Below, in pieces: positions 54,752-64,000 of a stretch of 64,000 nt of DNA. The notes under the pieces are model-generated. The model was not told the DNA's origin. It did not search any database and was given only the letters and a program-made list of their open reading frames with translations. The stretch comes from Nitrosomonas sp. Nm132. Lineage in GTDB: Bacteria > Pseudomonadota > Gammaproteobacteria > Burkholderiales > Nitrosomonadaceae. The position numbers and the translations under genes are program-made. The stretch's first letter is position 1, and every line of letters begins with the position of its first letter. Location: the NCBI RefSeq assembly GCF_900100485.1, contig NZ_FNDH01000002.1, positions 114,434 through 178,433 of the forward strand, written 5' to 3'.

Positions 54752-55360
54752 ATGTTTACAGGAATTATTGAAGCGGTCGGGGAAATTAAACAAATTAGCC
54801 AGAAGCCTAATGCGCTCGGCCTGCATATCGCCCCAGGCAAGCTGGATATGAGTGACGTCAAGATCGGTGACAGTATTGCAGTTAATGGCGTATGTCTGAC
54901 GGTCACTTCATTAGCCAGTACTTTTTTTACTGTCGATGTCTCAGATGAAACTTTAAGCTGCACACATGGCCTGAATATCGTCGGAAATTATGTTAATCTG
55001 GAGAAAGCAATGCGATTAACGGATCGATTAGGCGGTCACTTGGTAAGCGGCCATGTGGATGGAGTAGGCACAGTCACCACATTCGAACAAGCAGGGGAAA
55101 ATTATCTGCTGGCGATCAAATCACCGGTATCACTGTTAAAATATATTGCAGCAAAAGGGTCGATTACGGTAAATGGCGTCAGCCTGACCATCAATCGTAT
55201 AGAGGACGATATCCTGGAAATCAATCTCATTCCCCATACGTTAGCTGAAACGAATCTGAAGCATCTTAAACGGGGTGAACGATTAAATTTGGAATCGGAT
55301 ATGCTGGCACGCTATGTCGCGCGTCTAATGGAACTATCTTCTGGAGTTATAGTTAAGTAA
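54752..55360 (+). CDS. ribE: Riboflavin synthase alpha chain
   Basis: 202 residues with the two tandem lumazine-binding repeats ([12 protein letters not shown] at the start; [13 protein letters not shown] at about 97 opening the second). Dismutates lumazine to riboflavin. Followed after 2 bp by ribBA. ribD, often the preceding gene, is not here. Confidence 0.95.
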   Translation: MFTGIIEAVGEIKQISQKPNALGLHIAPGKLDMSDVKIGDSIAVNGVCLTVTSLASTFFTVDVSDETLSCTHGLNIVGNYVNLEKAMRLTDRLGGHLVSGHVDGVGTVTTFEQAGENYLLAIKSPVSLLKYIAAKGSITVNGVSLTINRIEDDILEINLIPHTLAETNLKHLKRGERLNLESDMLARYVARLMELSSGVIVK

Positions 55361-55362
55361 AT

Positions 55363-56478
55363 ATGGCAATTAGCACTATCGAGGAAATCATTACGGATTT
55401 CAGGGCCGGAAAAATGGTTATTCTCATTGACGAAGAAGATCGTGAAAATGAAGGCGATCTGGTTCTGGCCGCTGATTTCGTGACCGCGGAAACGATCAAT
55501 TTCATGGCGAAGCATGGCCGAGGACTGGTCTGTCTGACGCTAACGGAAGAACGATGCCATCAACTCAAATTGCCGTTGATGGTTTCGACTAGCCATTCAT
55601 CCCATGGAACCAACTTCACTGTTTCCATTGAGGCCGCAACGGGTGTAACGACAGGGATTTCTGCAGCTGATCGCGCTCGCACCATACAAGCCGCTGTCAA
55701 AGCAGATGCCAAATCCGAAGATATTGTCCAGCCTGGCCATATTTTTCCGCTCAAGGCGCAAAAAGGGGGCGTATTGGTACGCGCGGGACATACCGAAGCG
55801 GGGTGCGACCTGGCGCAGATGGCGGGATTGACTCCGGCTGCGGTGATCTGCGAAATCCTGAAAGATGATGGTGAAATGGCGCGCCTACCGGATCTCATCG
55901 AATTTTCCGCCAAACATCAGCTCAAAATTGGCACCATCGCAGATCTGATTCATCACCGCAGCCTCACGGAAAGTTTGGTGACACGGGTGGCTGATCGTCC
56001 CATTCAAACTATCTATGGTGAATTTCACTTGACTGCTTATCATGATAAAACAGCCAATATTACGCACCTTGCGCTGGTAAAAGGCACGCTTCATCCAGAT
56101 AAAGAAGTACTGGTACGCGTGCATGAACCTTTATCCGTGATCGATGTACTGGATATCAACGATCATATGCATTCCTGGAGCATCAATGATGCCATGCGTG
56201 TGATTGCAGAGACAGGGCAAGGGGTGATCGTGCTGTTGCATCGCAAGGGGGATGCTGCCATCCTGGCAGAACGTCTCTTGCAGAATCAGGCACAGCATCA
56301 TGACTCGGTCAAGACAGATTTACGGGATCATGGCATCGGTGCGCAAATACTGAAAGATCTTGGCGTAGGCAAGATGCGTTTGCTTGCGACGCCACGCAAA
56401 ATGCCCAGCATGACGGGTTTTGGTCTGGAAGTGACGGGATATCTGGAAACTCTGAATAAATATACCGCTTTACAGTAA
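55363..56478 (+). CDS. ribBA: DHBP synthase with degenerate GTP cyclohydrolase II domain (RibBX-type)
   Basis: 371 residues. Residues 1-200 are 3,4-dihydroxy-2-butanone-4-phosphate synthase ([35 protein letters not shown]; HTEAGCDLA). Residues 205-370 have the RibA fold position, but the zinc-binding Cys set of GTP cyclohydrolase II (in VHSECLTGD...RCDCG) is missing, as [15 protein letters not shown] replaces it. Such RibBX hybrids have only RibB activity, so a separate RibA would be needed. Confidence 0.9.
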   Translation: MAISTIEEIITDFRAGKMVILIDEEDRENEGDLVLAADFVTAETINFMAKHGRGLVCLTLTEERCHQLKLPLMVSTSHSSHGTNFTVSIEAATGVTTGISAADRARTIQAAVKADAKSEDIVQPGHIFPLKAQKGGVLVRAGHTEAGCDLAQMAGLTPAAVICEILKDDGEMARLPDLIEFSAKHQLKIGTIADLIHHRSLTESLVTRVADRPIQTIYGEFHLTAYHDKTANITHLALVKGTLHPDKEVLVRVHEPLSVIDVLDINDHMHSWSINDAMRVIAETGQGVIVLLHRKGDAAILAERLLQNQAQHHDSVKTDLRDHGIGAQILKDLGVGKMRLLATPRKMPSMTGFGLEVTGYLETLNKYTALQ

Positions 56479-56540
56479 AATCTAACCTTTTCTATTTCTT
56501 CAACCTTTCTTCAACTTTTAGCACGCTTACTGGAGTGAGC

Positions 56541-57020
56541 ATGGCATATTACGACAATATCCCTGAAATTGAAACCAGCCTCAATAGTGCCGAGCTTCGC
56601 GTTGGCATCGTGATGAGCCGCTTTAACATTGAAGTAACAGAGGGGCTACTTGGCGCTTGTACCGCTGAATTAGTCAAGCAGGGCGTTCAAGAATCGAACC
56701 TGTTATTGGCTACAGTACCTGGTGCACTGGAGATCCCATTGGCATTGCAAAAGATGGCCTTATCCGATCAGTTTGATGCATTGATCGCTTTAGGTGCCGT
56801 CATACGAGGCGACACCTATCATTTTGAAGTGGTATCGAATGAATCAGCAAGAGGATTAATCTCTGTTCAGCTTGATACGGGCATTCCTGTAGCAAATGGC
56901 ATACTCACGACTGACAATGATGATCAGGCGCTTGCCAGGATGACCCAGAAAGGAATAGAAGCTGCACGCGCGGCGATCGAAATGGCCAATCTTCTGGCAA
57001 AATTTGATGAAATGACATAA
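56541..57020 (+). CDS. ribH: 6,7-dimethyl-8-ribityllumazine synthase
   Basis: 159 residues from ATG 56541 (TGGAG upstream). Conserved [25 protein letters not shown] and [14 protein letters not shown] with the catalytic His. Condenses DHBP with the ribityl pyrimidine. In ribE-ribBA-ribH-nusB order. Confidence 0.96.
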   Translation: MAYYDNIPEIETSLNSAELRVGIVMSRFNIEVTEGLLGACTAELVKQGVQESNLLLATVPGALEIPLALQKMALSDQFDALIALGAVIRGDTYHFEVVSNESARGLISVQLDTGIPVANGILTTDNDDQALARMTQKGIEAARAAIEMANLLAKFDEMT

Positions 57021-57030
57021 TAATTGGCTC

Positions 57031-57525
57031 ATGACTGCAACCCAACCTACCTCACCTTTAAAAACCGGCTTTAAATACAAGAAACGCCGCCATCTTTCGC
57101 GTGAGCTCGCATTACAAGGCATTTATCAGTGGCGTGTCGCTGGAAACGATGTGAGTTTTATCGAAACACAATTACGTGAAACAGACATTTTTCCCAAAAC
57201 AGATGAATCTTTTTTTTCCGATTTACTGCGCGGTGTGCTAAAAAATTCAACCACGCTGGAACACCATATTCAGCCTTACCTTGATCGCCCTTTGATTGAT
57301 CTCAGCCCGGTTGAGTCTTCCATTCTCTTACTCAGCACCTACGAGTTCATTCACCATCTGGAAACTCCTTATCGCGCCATTATCAATGAGGCCATAGAAC
57401 TCGCTAAGACATACGGAGGAACCGACGGATACAAATACGTGAATGGTGTGCTGGATAAGCTCGCGGCACAGTTGCGCGCCATAGAAATTCAATCGCAAGC
57501 CAAGAAAAAAATTGAATCAATATAA
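57031..57525 (+). CDS. nusB: Transcription antitermination factor NusB
   Basis: 164 residues, all-helical. RRHLSRELALQGIYQWRVAG at the start and YRAIINEAIELAKTYGGTDGYKYVNGVLDKLA near the C-terminus are NusB signatures. Binds boxA with NusE in rRNA antitermination. Begins 10 bp after ribH. Confidence 0.95.
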   Translation: MTATQPTSPLKTGFKYKKRRHLSRELALQGIYQWRVAGNDVSFIETQLRETDIFPKTDESFFSDLLRGVLKNSTTLEHHIQPYLDRPLIDLSPVESSILLLSTYEFIHHLETPYRAIINEAIELAKTYGGTDGYKYVNGVLDKLAAQLRAIEIQSQAKKKIESI

Positions 57526-57576
57526 CACCCTATTTCTAGCTGCCTTCTGGTAACAATTTCATACCATGGACTGATC

Positions 57577-58548
57577 GTGAGTTCCGAGTTTGATATTATC
57601 CGTCGATATTTCACACGACCGACTCATCGGGCGATCCTTGGCATAGGCGATGATGCTGCGCTGATTCCCTACACAGCGACGACCGATTTGGCCGTTTCTA
57701 CCGATACCCTGGTATCCGGTCAGCATTTTTTCGCCGATACCGATCCTGGCAAGCTTGGTCACAAAGCCTTGGCGGTCAATCTCTCTGATATGGCAGCGAT
57801 GGGGGCCATTCCCCGCTGGGTTACACTCGCACTGACATTACCTACCAATCTGGTAACCATGAATAGTGGCTGGCTGGAAGCGTTTATGGATGGCTTCTTT
57901 ACGCTAGCCAGAAAATATCAGGTGGAACTCATAGGTGGTGACACGACGTGTGGCCCGCTTAATATAGGCGTACACATCATGGGTGAAGTCACCAAAGGAA
58001 AAGCGCTGAAAAGAAGTGGAGCCATTCCGGGAGATGATATCTGGATATCCGGGTATTTAGGCAATGCCGCATTGGCGCTTGCTCATCTGCAACAACACAT
58101 CACCCTGGATCCAGAAGAACTGGCTGTGTGTTCAGCTGCGCTTCATACCCCCGTAGCACGCGTCGAACTTGGGCAGCGATTAGTTGATCTTGCACATAGT
58201 GCGATTGATATTTCCGATGGATTACTGGCTGATCTTGGACATATTCTGGAATCCTCTCATGTTGCCGCAACGATCCATTTAGAAAGAATCGCCTGCTCAT
58301 GGGCCATGCAAAGATATTTACCTTTATCACTTGCAGTTGACTGTTTACTGGCAGGAGGCGATGATTATGAACTCTGTTTTACCGCTCCCGAGATAAAGCG
58401 TCCCGAAATAATACAATTGTCTCAGGAATTGACTGTTCCCCTTGCCCGTATTGGAAAAATTACTCCGGGTAAAGGATTATTCATTCTTGATGCAAACGGT
58501 CACGCGATCACCCACGAGAAAAAAGGCTATGACCACTTCCTTACCTGA
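57577..58548 (+). CDS. thiL: Thiamine-monophosphate kinase ThiL
   Basis: 323 residues from GTG 57577. GIGDDAALI near 24, KALAVNLSDMAAMGA, GGDTTCGPLNI, AIDISDGLLADLGH and LAGGDDYELCFTA are ThiL motifs. Makes thiamine pyrophosphate, the ligand of the riboswitch before thiC. Overlaps pgpA by 20 bp. Confidence 0.95.
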   Translation: MSSEFDIIRRYFTRPTHRAILGIGDDAALIPYTATTDLAVSTDTLVSGQHFFADTDPGKLGHKALAVNLSDMAAMGAIPRWVTLALTLPTNLVTMNSGWLEAFMDGFFTLARKYQVELIGGDTTCGPLNIGVHIMGEVTKGKALKRSGAIPGDDIWISGYLGNAALALAHLQQHITLDPEELAVCSAALHTPVARVELGQRLVDLAHSAIDISDGLLADLGHILESSHVAATIHLERIACSWAMQRYLPLSLAVDCLLAGGDDYELCFTAPEIKRPEIIQLSQELTVPLARIGKITPGKGLFILDANGHAITHEKKGYDHFLT

Positions 58549-59074
58549 GTCCTACCAGTCCAGTTTCAAACTTCCTCCTTTGCAACCTGATTTAGCGTTT
58601 GTTCACAGCCGCTTTGCCCACTTTCTTGCATTTGGTGCTGGCGTCGGGCTAAGTCGGTTGGCACCGGGCACCTTTGGAACACTGGTTGCCTTTCCCTTAT
58701 TCTGGTCCCTGGATTCGTTTCTCGAGCCGATCGCACTATTACTCGCTATTGATATTTTCTTCATTTTGGGTATCTGGGCGTGTGCCATTACTGGCAGAGC
58801 GTTGCGCGCCCATGATCATCCCGGTATGGTATGGGATGAAATTGTCGCTTTCATGCTAGTGCTCTATTTCATTCCCGATCATTGGCTATGGTCTGGCGCT
58901 GCGTTTATATTATTTCGCTTTTTTGACATCCTTAAACCTCCGCCCATCAAATACTATGAGCGCAAGCTTCGTGGCGGGCTGGGTGTGATGTTCGATGATC
59001 TACTGGCAGCATTCTATACCTTACTTTGCCTCGCTGGCTGGAAGTCACTCGTTTTATTCGAGAGTTACTTCTGA
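58529..59074 (+). CDS. pgpA: Phosphatidylglycerophosphatase A
   Basis: 181 residues from ATG 58529. Membrane protein with GVGLSRLAPGTFGTLVAFPL, WDEIVAFML and FRFFDILKPPPIKYYERKLRGGLGVMFDDLLAA signatures. Removes phosphate from phosphatidylglycerol phosphate. thiL-pgpA-pncC order is common in proteobacteria. Confidence 0.94.
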   Translation: MTTSLPESYQSSFKLPPLQPDLAFVHSRFAHFLAFGAGVGLSRLAPGTFGTLVAFPLFWSLDSFLEPIALLLAIDIFFILGIWACAITGRALRAHDHPGMVWDEIVAFMLVLYFIPDHWLWSGAAFILFRFFDILKPPPIKYYERKLRGGLGVMFDDLLAAFYTLLCLAGWKSLVLFESYF

Positions 59075-59139
59075 CCTAAACAGGATTAGGCGCAAAGTAC
59101 TGCAATTCGTTCGCAAAATGAATTTTCAGAGGCGACTCT

Positions 59140-59652
59140 ATGGTCGATGATCGCATGCTGCTTTCTTATGCACAGCATGTTGGCGTAGCGCTTGCTGAAA
59201 GGGGTTTGATGCTGGCCAGTGCAGAATCGTGCACAGGCGGCTGGGTAGGTCAGGTGGTCACAGCCGTTGCGGGGAGTTCAGCCTGGTATGATCGGGGTTT
59301 TATTACCTATAGTAACCACGCCAAGCAACAAATGTTGGGTGTGCAGGCGGCAACTTTGACTCAATATGGCGCAGTATCCGAACAAACCGCGCAAGAAATG
59401 GCAACAGGCGCCATTAAAATGAGCGATGCCCAGGTAGCGGTTGCGGTAACCGGCATTGCTGGTCCAGCAGGCGGATCGCAAGAAAAACCCGTCGGGATGG
59501 TGTGTTTTGCCTGGGCATCCAAGCAAGGGCTCGCAGGCAGCGAGACCCATTTTTTCTCAGGAGATCGCGAAGCAATCAGGCGGCAAGCTGTGGGAACCGC
59601 CTTATTGGGCATTATCCATTTATTAGACGTTATGCCACCTTCACTCGTCTGA
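59140..59652 (+). CDS. pncC: Nicotinamide-nucleotide amidase (CinA C-terminal domain)
   Basis: 170 residues, a stand-alone CinA C-terminal domain. ASAESCTGGWVGQ with catalytic Ser, YDRGFITYSNHAK and VTGIAGPAGGSQEKPVG are visible. Deamidates NMN for NAD recycling. Its end overlaps the convergent UPF0114 gene by 12 bp. Confidence 0.94.
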   Translation: MVDDRMLLSYAQHVGVALAERGLMLASAESCTGGWVGQVVTAVAGSSAWYDRGFITYSNHAKQQMLGVQAATLTQYGAVSEQTAQEMATGAIKMSDAQVAVAVTGIAGPAGGSQEKPVGMVCFAWASKQGLAGSETHFFSGDREAIRRQAVGTALLGIIHLLDVMPPSLV

Positions 59653-60258
59653 TTCCGCTATGCTGTTGTGCAGGGTCATAGACATCAGGCGATCTGTATA
59701 GGCAATCGCCATTGCAGATAGCAAGAAAGTAATATGAATGCCTGTTTGGGCCAGCAATGTCTTTTCATCATAAGCACTGGCATTGATAAAGGTCTTGAGC
59801 AAGTGAATGGACGAGATACCGATAATGGCAGTGGAGAGCTTGATCTTTAATACCGCTGCATTGACATGCGATAGCCATTCAGGCTGATCGGGGTGGCCTT
59901 CCAGATTCATGCGTGAAACAAACGTCTCATATCCGCCAATAATCACCATAATCAATAGATTAGAAATCATTACCACATCAATCAGACCCAGCACTACCAG
60001 CATAATGGCCGTTTCTGTGATCTTCATGGGCGCTTCTCCTTCTTCAGGAGAAACAATATGCAGAATATGCCTCAATGACTCTTTGTCACCTATGATCGCA
60101 CCCACCAGATCAATTAACTCGACCCAAAAGTGAAAAACATAGACACACTGCGCCAGTACTAACCCTAAATAGAGCGGTAATTGCAGCCAACGTGATAAAA
60201 AGAGAAAACGGGCTATCGCTGAAATTCTTTTTTTGTCGGTTTTCTGGTTAATTTCCAT
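59641..60258 (-). CDS. UPF0114/YqhA family membrane protein
   Basis: 205 residues with four hydrophobic segments and the family block VVMISNLLIMVIIGGYETFVS. Function not established; related proteins are proposed ion-channel-like. Monocistronic. Confidence 0.88.
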   Translation of the reverse strand: MEINQKTDKKRISAIARFLFLSRWLQLPLYLGLVLAQCVYVFHFWVELIDLVGAIIGDKESLRHILHIVSPEEGEAPMKITETAIMLVVLGLIDVVMISNLLIMVIIGGYETFVSRMNLEGHPDQPEWLSHVNAAVLKIKLSTAIIGISSIHLLKTFINASAYDEKTLLAQTGIHITFLLSAMAIAYTDRLMSMTLHNSIAESDE

Positions 60259-60397
60259 ATCATTAAAAATTCGATTACTTCAATTTTGCACACCATAAAA
60301 CGCCTTGCTTATTGTATGGGTGCTTGTGCCGGATTCAAGGAAGCTGACCAGATTTCGCAATCAATCTGGTCAGCAAGTTGAGAAAACAACTTTCAGG

Positions 60398-61285
60398 CTA
60401 CATTTTGGCCAATACTTCTGCGACCGTTTTTCCCATCAAAGACGGTGTTGGGCATATGGTGACACCCAGCTCTTTCAATCGCTCCACTTTCTCTGCAGCG
60501 CTTTCTCCTGCAGAAGAAATGATTGCTCCCGCATGTCCCATACGCCGACCGGCTGGTGCCGTCAATCCCGCAATATAGGCTATTAATGGTTTGCTCATAT
60601 TCTCTTTGGCAAAAATGCCGGCTTCCACTTCCTGCGGCCCTCCGATTTCACCAATCATCAGCGCCACCTTGGTTTCCGGATCCTGTTCCAGTTTTTCCAG
60701 CACATCGCGGTGGGAGCTCCCGATGATCGGATCACCGCCAATCCCGATAGAGGTGGAAATACCGATCTCCAGCCGCCGCATTTGATCGGCAGCTTCATAG
60801 CCCAGCGTCCCTGAACGGCCAACCACCCCCACATTACCCCGCATATAGATATGTCCTGGCATGATGCCCAGCATGGCACGTTCCGGGCTGATCGTCCCTG
60901 AACAATTGGGGCCGGTCAACATCATCCTTTGCGCCTTGGGAAAACGGCGTAAAAAACTCTTGACTGTCATCATATCTTGAGTCGGAATACCATCTGTAAT
61001 CGAGACACAATATTTAATGCCAGCATCGGCTGCTTCCATGATCGAATCAGCGGCAAATGCCGGGGGCACAAATACGATGCTCGCCTCGGCCCCCACCTGT
61101 TCAACCGCTTCTTTCACGGTATTGAAAACGGGTAGCCCCAAGTGCGTTTTCCCGCCCTTACCCGGGGTAACACCCCCTACGACTTTCGATCCATATTCGA
61201 TCATTTCCTGCGCATGAAAGCTGCCAATTCTGCCTGTGAAGCCTTGCACAATAATGCGCGTATTTTCATTAATTAAAATGGCCAC
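60398..61285 (-). CDS. mtkB: Malate-CoA ligase (or succinyl-CoA synthetase-like) alpha subunit
   Basis: 295 residues. CoA-binding GFTGRIGSFHAQEM, TGPNCSGTISP and the phospho-His251 in RRMGHAGAIISS. Co-located with the beta subunit and a malyl-CoA lyase, which favours malate thiokinase over SucD. Starts 11 bp after the beta gene. Confidence 0.85.
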   Translation of the reverse strand: MAILINENTRIIVQGFTGRIGSFHAQEMIEYGSKVVGGVTPGKGGKTHLGLPVFNTVKEAVEQVGAEASIVFVPPAFAADSIMEAADAGIKYCVSITDGIPTQDMMTVKSFLRRFPKAQRMMLTGPNCSGTISPERAMLGIMPGHIYMRGNVGVVGRSGTLGYEAADQMRRLEIGISTSIGIGGDPIIGSSHRDVLEKLEQDPETKVALMIGEIGGPQEVEAGIFAKENMSKPLIAYIAGLTAPAGRRMGHAGAIISSAGESAAEKVERLKELGVTICPTPSLMGKTVAEVLAKM

Positions 61286-61296
61286 TCTGTCCCTCC

Positions 61297-62478
61297 CTAC
61301 CCTTGTTTTGCAACCATTTCGTTGCGTGCCTGAACCACTTTTTCCGCCGCATCCGCCAATGTTTCCGCGGTAATAATCGGCAAACCGCTGTCTGCGATAA
61401 TTCGCTGACCTTCTTCAACGTTTGTTCCAGATAAACGCACCACCAGCGGTACTTTCATATCGATATTTTTAACCGCTTGAACCACGCCTTCTGCAATCCA
61501 GTCACATCGGTTAATTCCGGCAAAAATATTAACCAGCATCGCCTTGACGCCTTCATCAGCCAGCACCAGGCGAAATGCTTTTTCGGTACGTTCCGCCGAT
61601 GCGCCTCCGCCGACATCCAGGAAATTAGCGGGCTCACCACCTGCCAGCTTGATCATGTCCATGGTTGCCATCGCCAGGCCAGCGCCATTAATCATGCAGC
61701 CGATATCTCCATCCAGTCCCACATAGCTCAAGCCAGCCTCTGCTGCTGCCACCTCGCGTGGATCGATTTGTGTCTTGTCGCGCAATTCGGCAATTCTATG
61801 ACGGCGGAACAACGCGTTTTCATCGAAACTCATTTTCGCATCCAACGCCAGCAACTCATTATTTTTGGTCACAACCAGTGGATTGATTTCCAGGATGTTG
61901 GCATCCAGATCGCGCAAGGCACGGTAGCATCCCTTGATGGTTTTAACCGCGTGATTGAGCAAATCTTCTCCAACGCCTAAGGCAAAAGCCATGGTGCGCG
62001 CCTGGAAATCCTGTAACCCTACTGCGGGTTCCACATAGATTTTGACGATTGCATCGGGATTAGTGGCTGCGAGGCGTTCGATCTCCATGCCGCCCTGTGC
62101 AGAACCCACCATAATGACACGCTCATGACTGCGGTCGATCATGAAAGACAGATAGAGCTCCCGGGCAATATCCGTCCCCGCCTCGATATAAAGCCGGGTG
62201 CACATCTTGCCGCCCGGACCCGTCTGATGGGTAACCAGTCTCTTGCCCAAGAGCGCTTCAGCTGCCGCCTCCACTTCATCATGGGTCCTACAGACTTTGA
62301 TGCCGCCTGCTTTCCCGCGTGCGCCAGAATGAATCTGCGCCTTGACTACCCAGACATTTCCATCGATTTCCCGGCTACGCTGCACGGCTTCTTCCACCGT
62401 GTATGCCAAGCCGCCTTCAGCAATCTTGACACCATATTCAGCCAAGATTTCTTTTGCCTGATACTCGTGAATATCCAA
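61297..62478 (-). CDS. mtkA: Malate-CoA ligase (or succinyl-CoA synthetase-like) beta subunit
   Basis: 393 residues. ATP-grasp start [43 protein letters not shown] and [15 protein letters not shown] are present. Acts with MtkB to form malyl-CoA from malate, ATP and CoA; context with the lyase supports this. A succinate role cannot be excluded. Confidence 0.85.
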   Translation of the reverse strand: MDIHEYQAKEILAEYGVKIAEGGLAYTVEEAVQRSREIDGNVWVVKAQIHSGARGKAGGIKVCRTHDEVEAAAEALLGKRLVTHQTGPGGKMCTRLYIEAGTDIARELYLSFMIDRSHERVIMVGSAQGGMEIERLAATNPDAIVKIYVEPAVGLQDFQARTMAFALGVGEDLLNHAVKTIKGCYRALRDLDANILEINPLVVTKNNELLALDAKMSFDENALFRRHRIAELRDKTQIDPREVAAAEAGLSYVGLDGDIGCMINGAGLAMATMDMIKLAGGEPANFLDVGGGASAERTEKAFRLVLADEGVKAMLVNIFAGINRCDWIAEGVVQAVKNIDMKVPLVVRLSGTNVEEGQRIIADSGLPIITAETLADAAEKVVQARNEMVAKQG

Positions 62479-62528
62479 TGCCTATCCCCTTTCAATTTCA
62501 AAGAACTGTTTAAAAACCTGCCTGCTGA

Positions 62529-63479
62529 TTAGTTATTTTTTGCAGCAATCGCCTCAGCTGCTTTCACAATATTATTGGCCATTCTTTCCGAAGCCGCATC
62601 AATCAAACGGCCATCGAGTGAGGCCGCGCCTTTTCCTTGCGCCGCCGCCTCTTTCAATGCAGCCAGAATCCGCCTGGCTTTTTCAATTTCAGCAGCAGGA
62701 GGCGTAAATACTTCGTTGGCCAAAGCGATCTGGGTCGGATGAATCGCCCATTTTCCCTCGCAGCCCAGTGCAGCCGCTCGTCTGGCAGCCTGCTTATAAC
62801 CTTCCGGATCCTGAATATCACCAAAAGGCCCATCGATTGGCCTCAAGCCAAAAGCACGACATGCCACAGTCATTCGGCTGATGGCGGCGTGCCATTGATC
62901 ACCGGGATAATCCGGATTGAGTCCGCCAATATTGGTAGTGCGTGCACGGTTACTGGCGGCATAGTCAGCCACACCAAAATGCAGCGCTTCCAGTCGCCCG
63001 GCTGCGCCGTTACGGGCGATATCCTCGACATTAGCCATCCCCAGCGCGGTCTCGATAAGCGCTTCGATGCCGATCCTGTTTTTTAATCCTTGCTGCATTT
63101 CCAGCTGATTGAGCATCGCTTCAACCATGTAGACATCTGCATAAACGCCCACCTTGGGAATCAGAATGGTATCGATCTTGCGCCCGGCCTGTTCAACCAG
63201 ATCGACCACATCGCGTACCATAAATTGAGTATCCAGACCGTTGATACGCACTGAAAGCGTGATCCCATGCCCTTTCCAGTCCAGATCGTTGATCGCCTGG
63301 ATGATATTTTTGCGAGCCTGTATTTTATCGTCCGGGGCAACGGCATCCTCAAGATCCAGGAAGATAAAGTCCACTCCGCTTTTCAGTGCCTTTTCAAACA
63401 TTTCGGGGCGCGAACCTGGCACAGCCAATTCGCAACGTTGCACGCGCTGAATCTTGGTTTCAAACAATGTATGACTCAT
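62529..63479 (-). CDS. mcl: L-malyl-CoA lyase (HpcH/HpaI aldolase, CitE-like)
   Basis: 316 residues. HpcH/HpaI TIM barrel with FIFLDLEDAVAPDDK, RINGLDTQFM, IGIEALIETALGM (metal-binding Glu) and GKWAIHPTQI. Cleaves malyl-CoA to acetyl-CoA and glyoxylate. First gene of the mcl-mtkA-mtkB set, 50 bp before mtkA. Confidence 0.87.
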   Translation of the reverse strand: MSHTLFETKIQRVQRCELAVPGSRPEMFEKALKSGVDFIFLDLEDAVAPDDKIQARKNIIQAINDLDWKGHGITLSVRINGLDTQFMVRDVVDLVEQAGRKIDTILIPKVGVYADVYMVEAMLNQLEMQQGLKNRIGIEALIETALGMANVEDIARNGAAGRLEALHFGVADYAASNRARTTNIGGLNPDYPGDQWHAAISRMTVACRAFGLRPIDGPFGDIQDPEGYKQAARRAAALGCEGKWAIHPTQIALANEVFTPPAAEIEKARRILAALKEAAAQGKGAASLDGRLIDAASERMANNIVKAAEAIAAKNN

Positions 63480-63888
63480 TTCTCCTCCAATAAATTAAAT
63501 AGATCGATCGATATATCCGTAGCGCTGAATCAAAAACAGGAAGTGGAAGTGAAGCATGTTCAGAATTTTTTCTTCTGAAACACATGATGATGTGCGGAAA
63601 GCGGGTAAATGACTGGGGGCGTTTCTATCGGTTTTCGTGTGCTTCAAGCGGGTATTCCCAGGTAATCAGGCTGTATGGTTGTTCAATTCGGATGCAATTA
63701 TATCACTGGCTGGTATTGAATTTGAGTTTGAAGATGTATTTCAATTTGCAAGTTATGAACATTTGCCTTCGTTTCACTAAGGCATGTTTTGTCTTGCAGA
63801 TTATCTTGCGGCTCTTTTACCCTGGTGCTATGGGCAATCATCGCTCCAAGAAATTGTTTGGAAACCCCTGTTTTAAGCTAGTACTCAG
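63480..63888. other. Intergenic, about 400 bp
   Basis: Leader of mcl at the left. A plus-strand open frame (63584-63910) has no RBS and protein-unlike composition, so it is not called. No other feature seen. Confidence 0.45.
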
Positions 63889-64000
63889 TCATTCTTCTAA
63901 AGTCGGGTAAAGTTTCTTCAATTTTACCCGAGCGTCATCATTCGTAAAGCGCCACTCCATGGGACGTGCGGAAGCATTTCGTTGTGCTTGCCACGCTGCC
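63889..64000 (-). mobile_element. C-terminal end of an IS630-like transposase (5' part outside window)
   Basis: The last 36 codons read RPMEWRFTNDDARVKLKKLYP before the stop. This matches the W-F-T-x-x-D-A-R-x-K-L-x-x-L-Y-P ending typical of IS630-family transposases. Whether the element is complete cannot be seen. Confidence 0.6.

Noticed and set aside
63584..63910. 108-codon plus-strand frame near the right edge
   Set aside because: No RBS, unusual composition, and it overlaps the IS630-like transposase end on the other strand.

Overview
The window looks like chromosomal DNA of a betaproteobacterium, most likely a Nitrosomonas-type ammonia oxidiser. This is inferred from the housekeeping gene set (rnpB-pcnB-folK-panBC, hslVU, ribE-ribBA-ribH-nusB-thiL-pgpA, DUF484-xerC), glycogen genes, a malate-CoA ligase/malyl-CoA lyase set, and abundant GTAG-headed REP repeats and small MITEs. 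No rRNA, CRISPR array or convincing tRNA was seen.

Layout. (1) 1-4601: sulfide/persulfide detoxification locus with a divergent metallo-beta-lactamase dioxygenase (cut by the window start), two YeeE/YedE half-transporters, an ArsR-type BigR/SqrR-like sensor, a DUF442-sulfide:quinone reductase fusion and a TauE-type exporter. (2) 4602-11250: plastic accessory region with a frameshifted REP-associated transposase and its REPs, small membrane-protein genes, an almost perfect 1.25-kb direct duplication (5713-6960 and 9955-11200), and between the copies an ATPase plus RloB-like pair resembling RloAB/AbiL abortive-infection systems. A 56-bp MITE splits one small gene. (3) 11251-13893: a large DUF4214-type secreted repeat protein. 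(4) 14652-42349: mostly core genes, including a TPP riboswitch before thiC, RNase P RNA, glycogen phosphorylase and synthase, HslVU and TypA. (5) 42350-54540: the most unusual region. (6) 54752-63479: riboflavin/thiamine genes, pgpA, pncC, a UPF0114 protein and the mtkB-mtkA-mcl set. The right edge holds the C-terminal end of an IS630-like transposase.

The candidate undescribed system lies at 43049-54411. Six tightly packed minus-strand genes encode two acidic glycine-zipper proteins, an HEXXH protease-like protein, a large Cys-rich beta/helical protein, a KBL/AOS-like PLP enzyme, and a fusion of a peptidoglycan-binding domain, a GIY-YIG-like domain and a third glycine-zipper unit. All three glycine-zipper proteins end with the same GRWxRRGxxI motif. 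A calpain-like cysteine protease and an amidohydrolase follow in the same direction, and a sigma-54 enhancer-binding regulator faces them. A near-consensus -24/-12 promoter (54395-54411) lies upstream of the first gene, so the regulator and cluster probably form one sigma-54 regulon. Three identical-length (162 bp) MITEs separate its units. Function is unknown: an inducible, cell-envelope or secreted protease/pore-like system is a hypothesis only.

The repeats divide into: a MITE family with ends CCCGAATATTTCATAAAT and 4-bp TTAR target duplications (five copies, three of 162 bp and two short); several GTAG-headed REP families; one 108-bp inverted-repeat element at 14262; and the large duplication around the RloAB-like pair.
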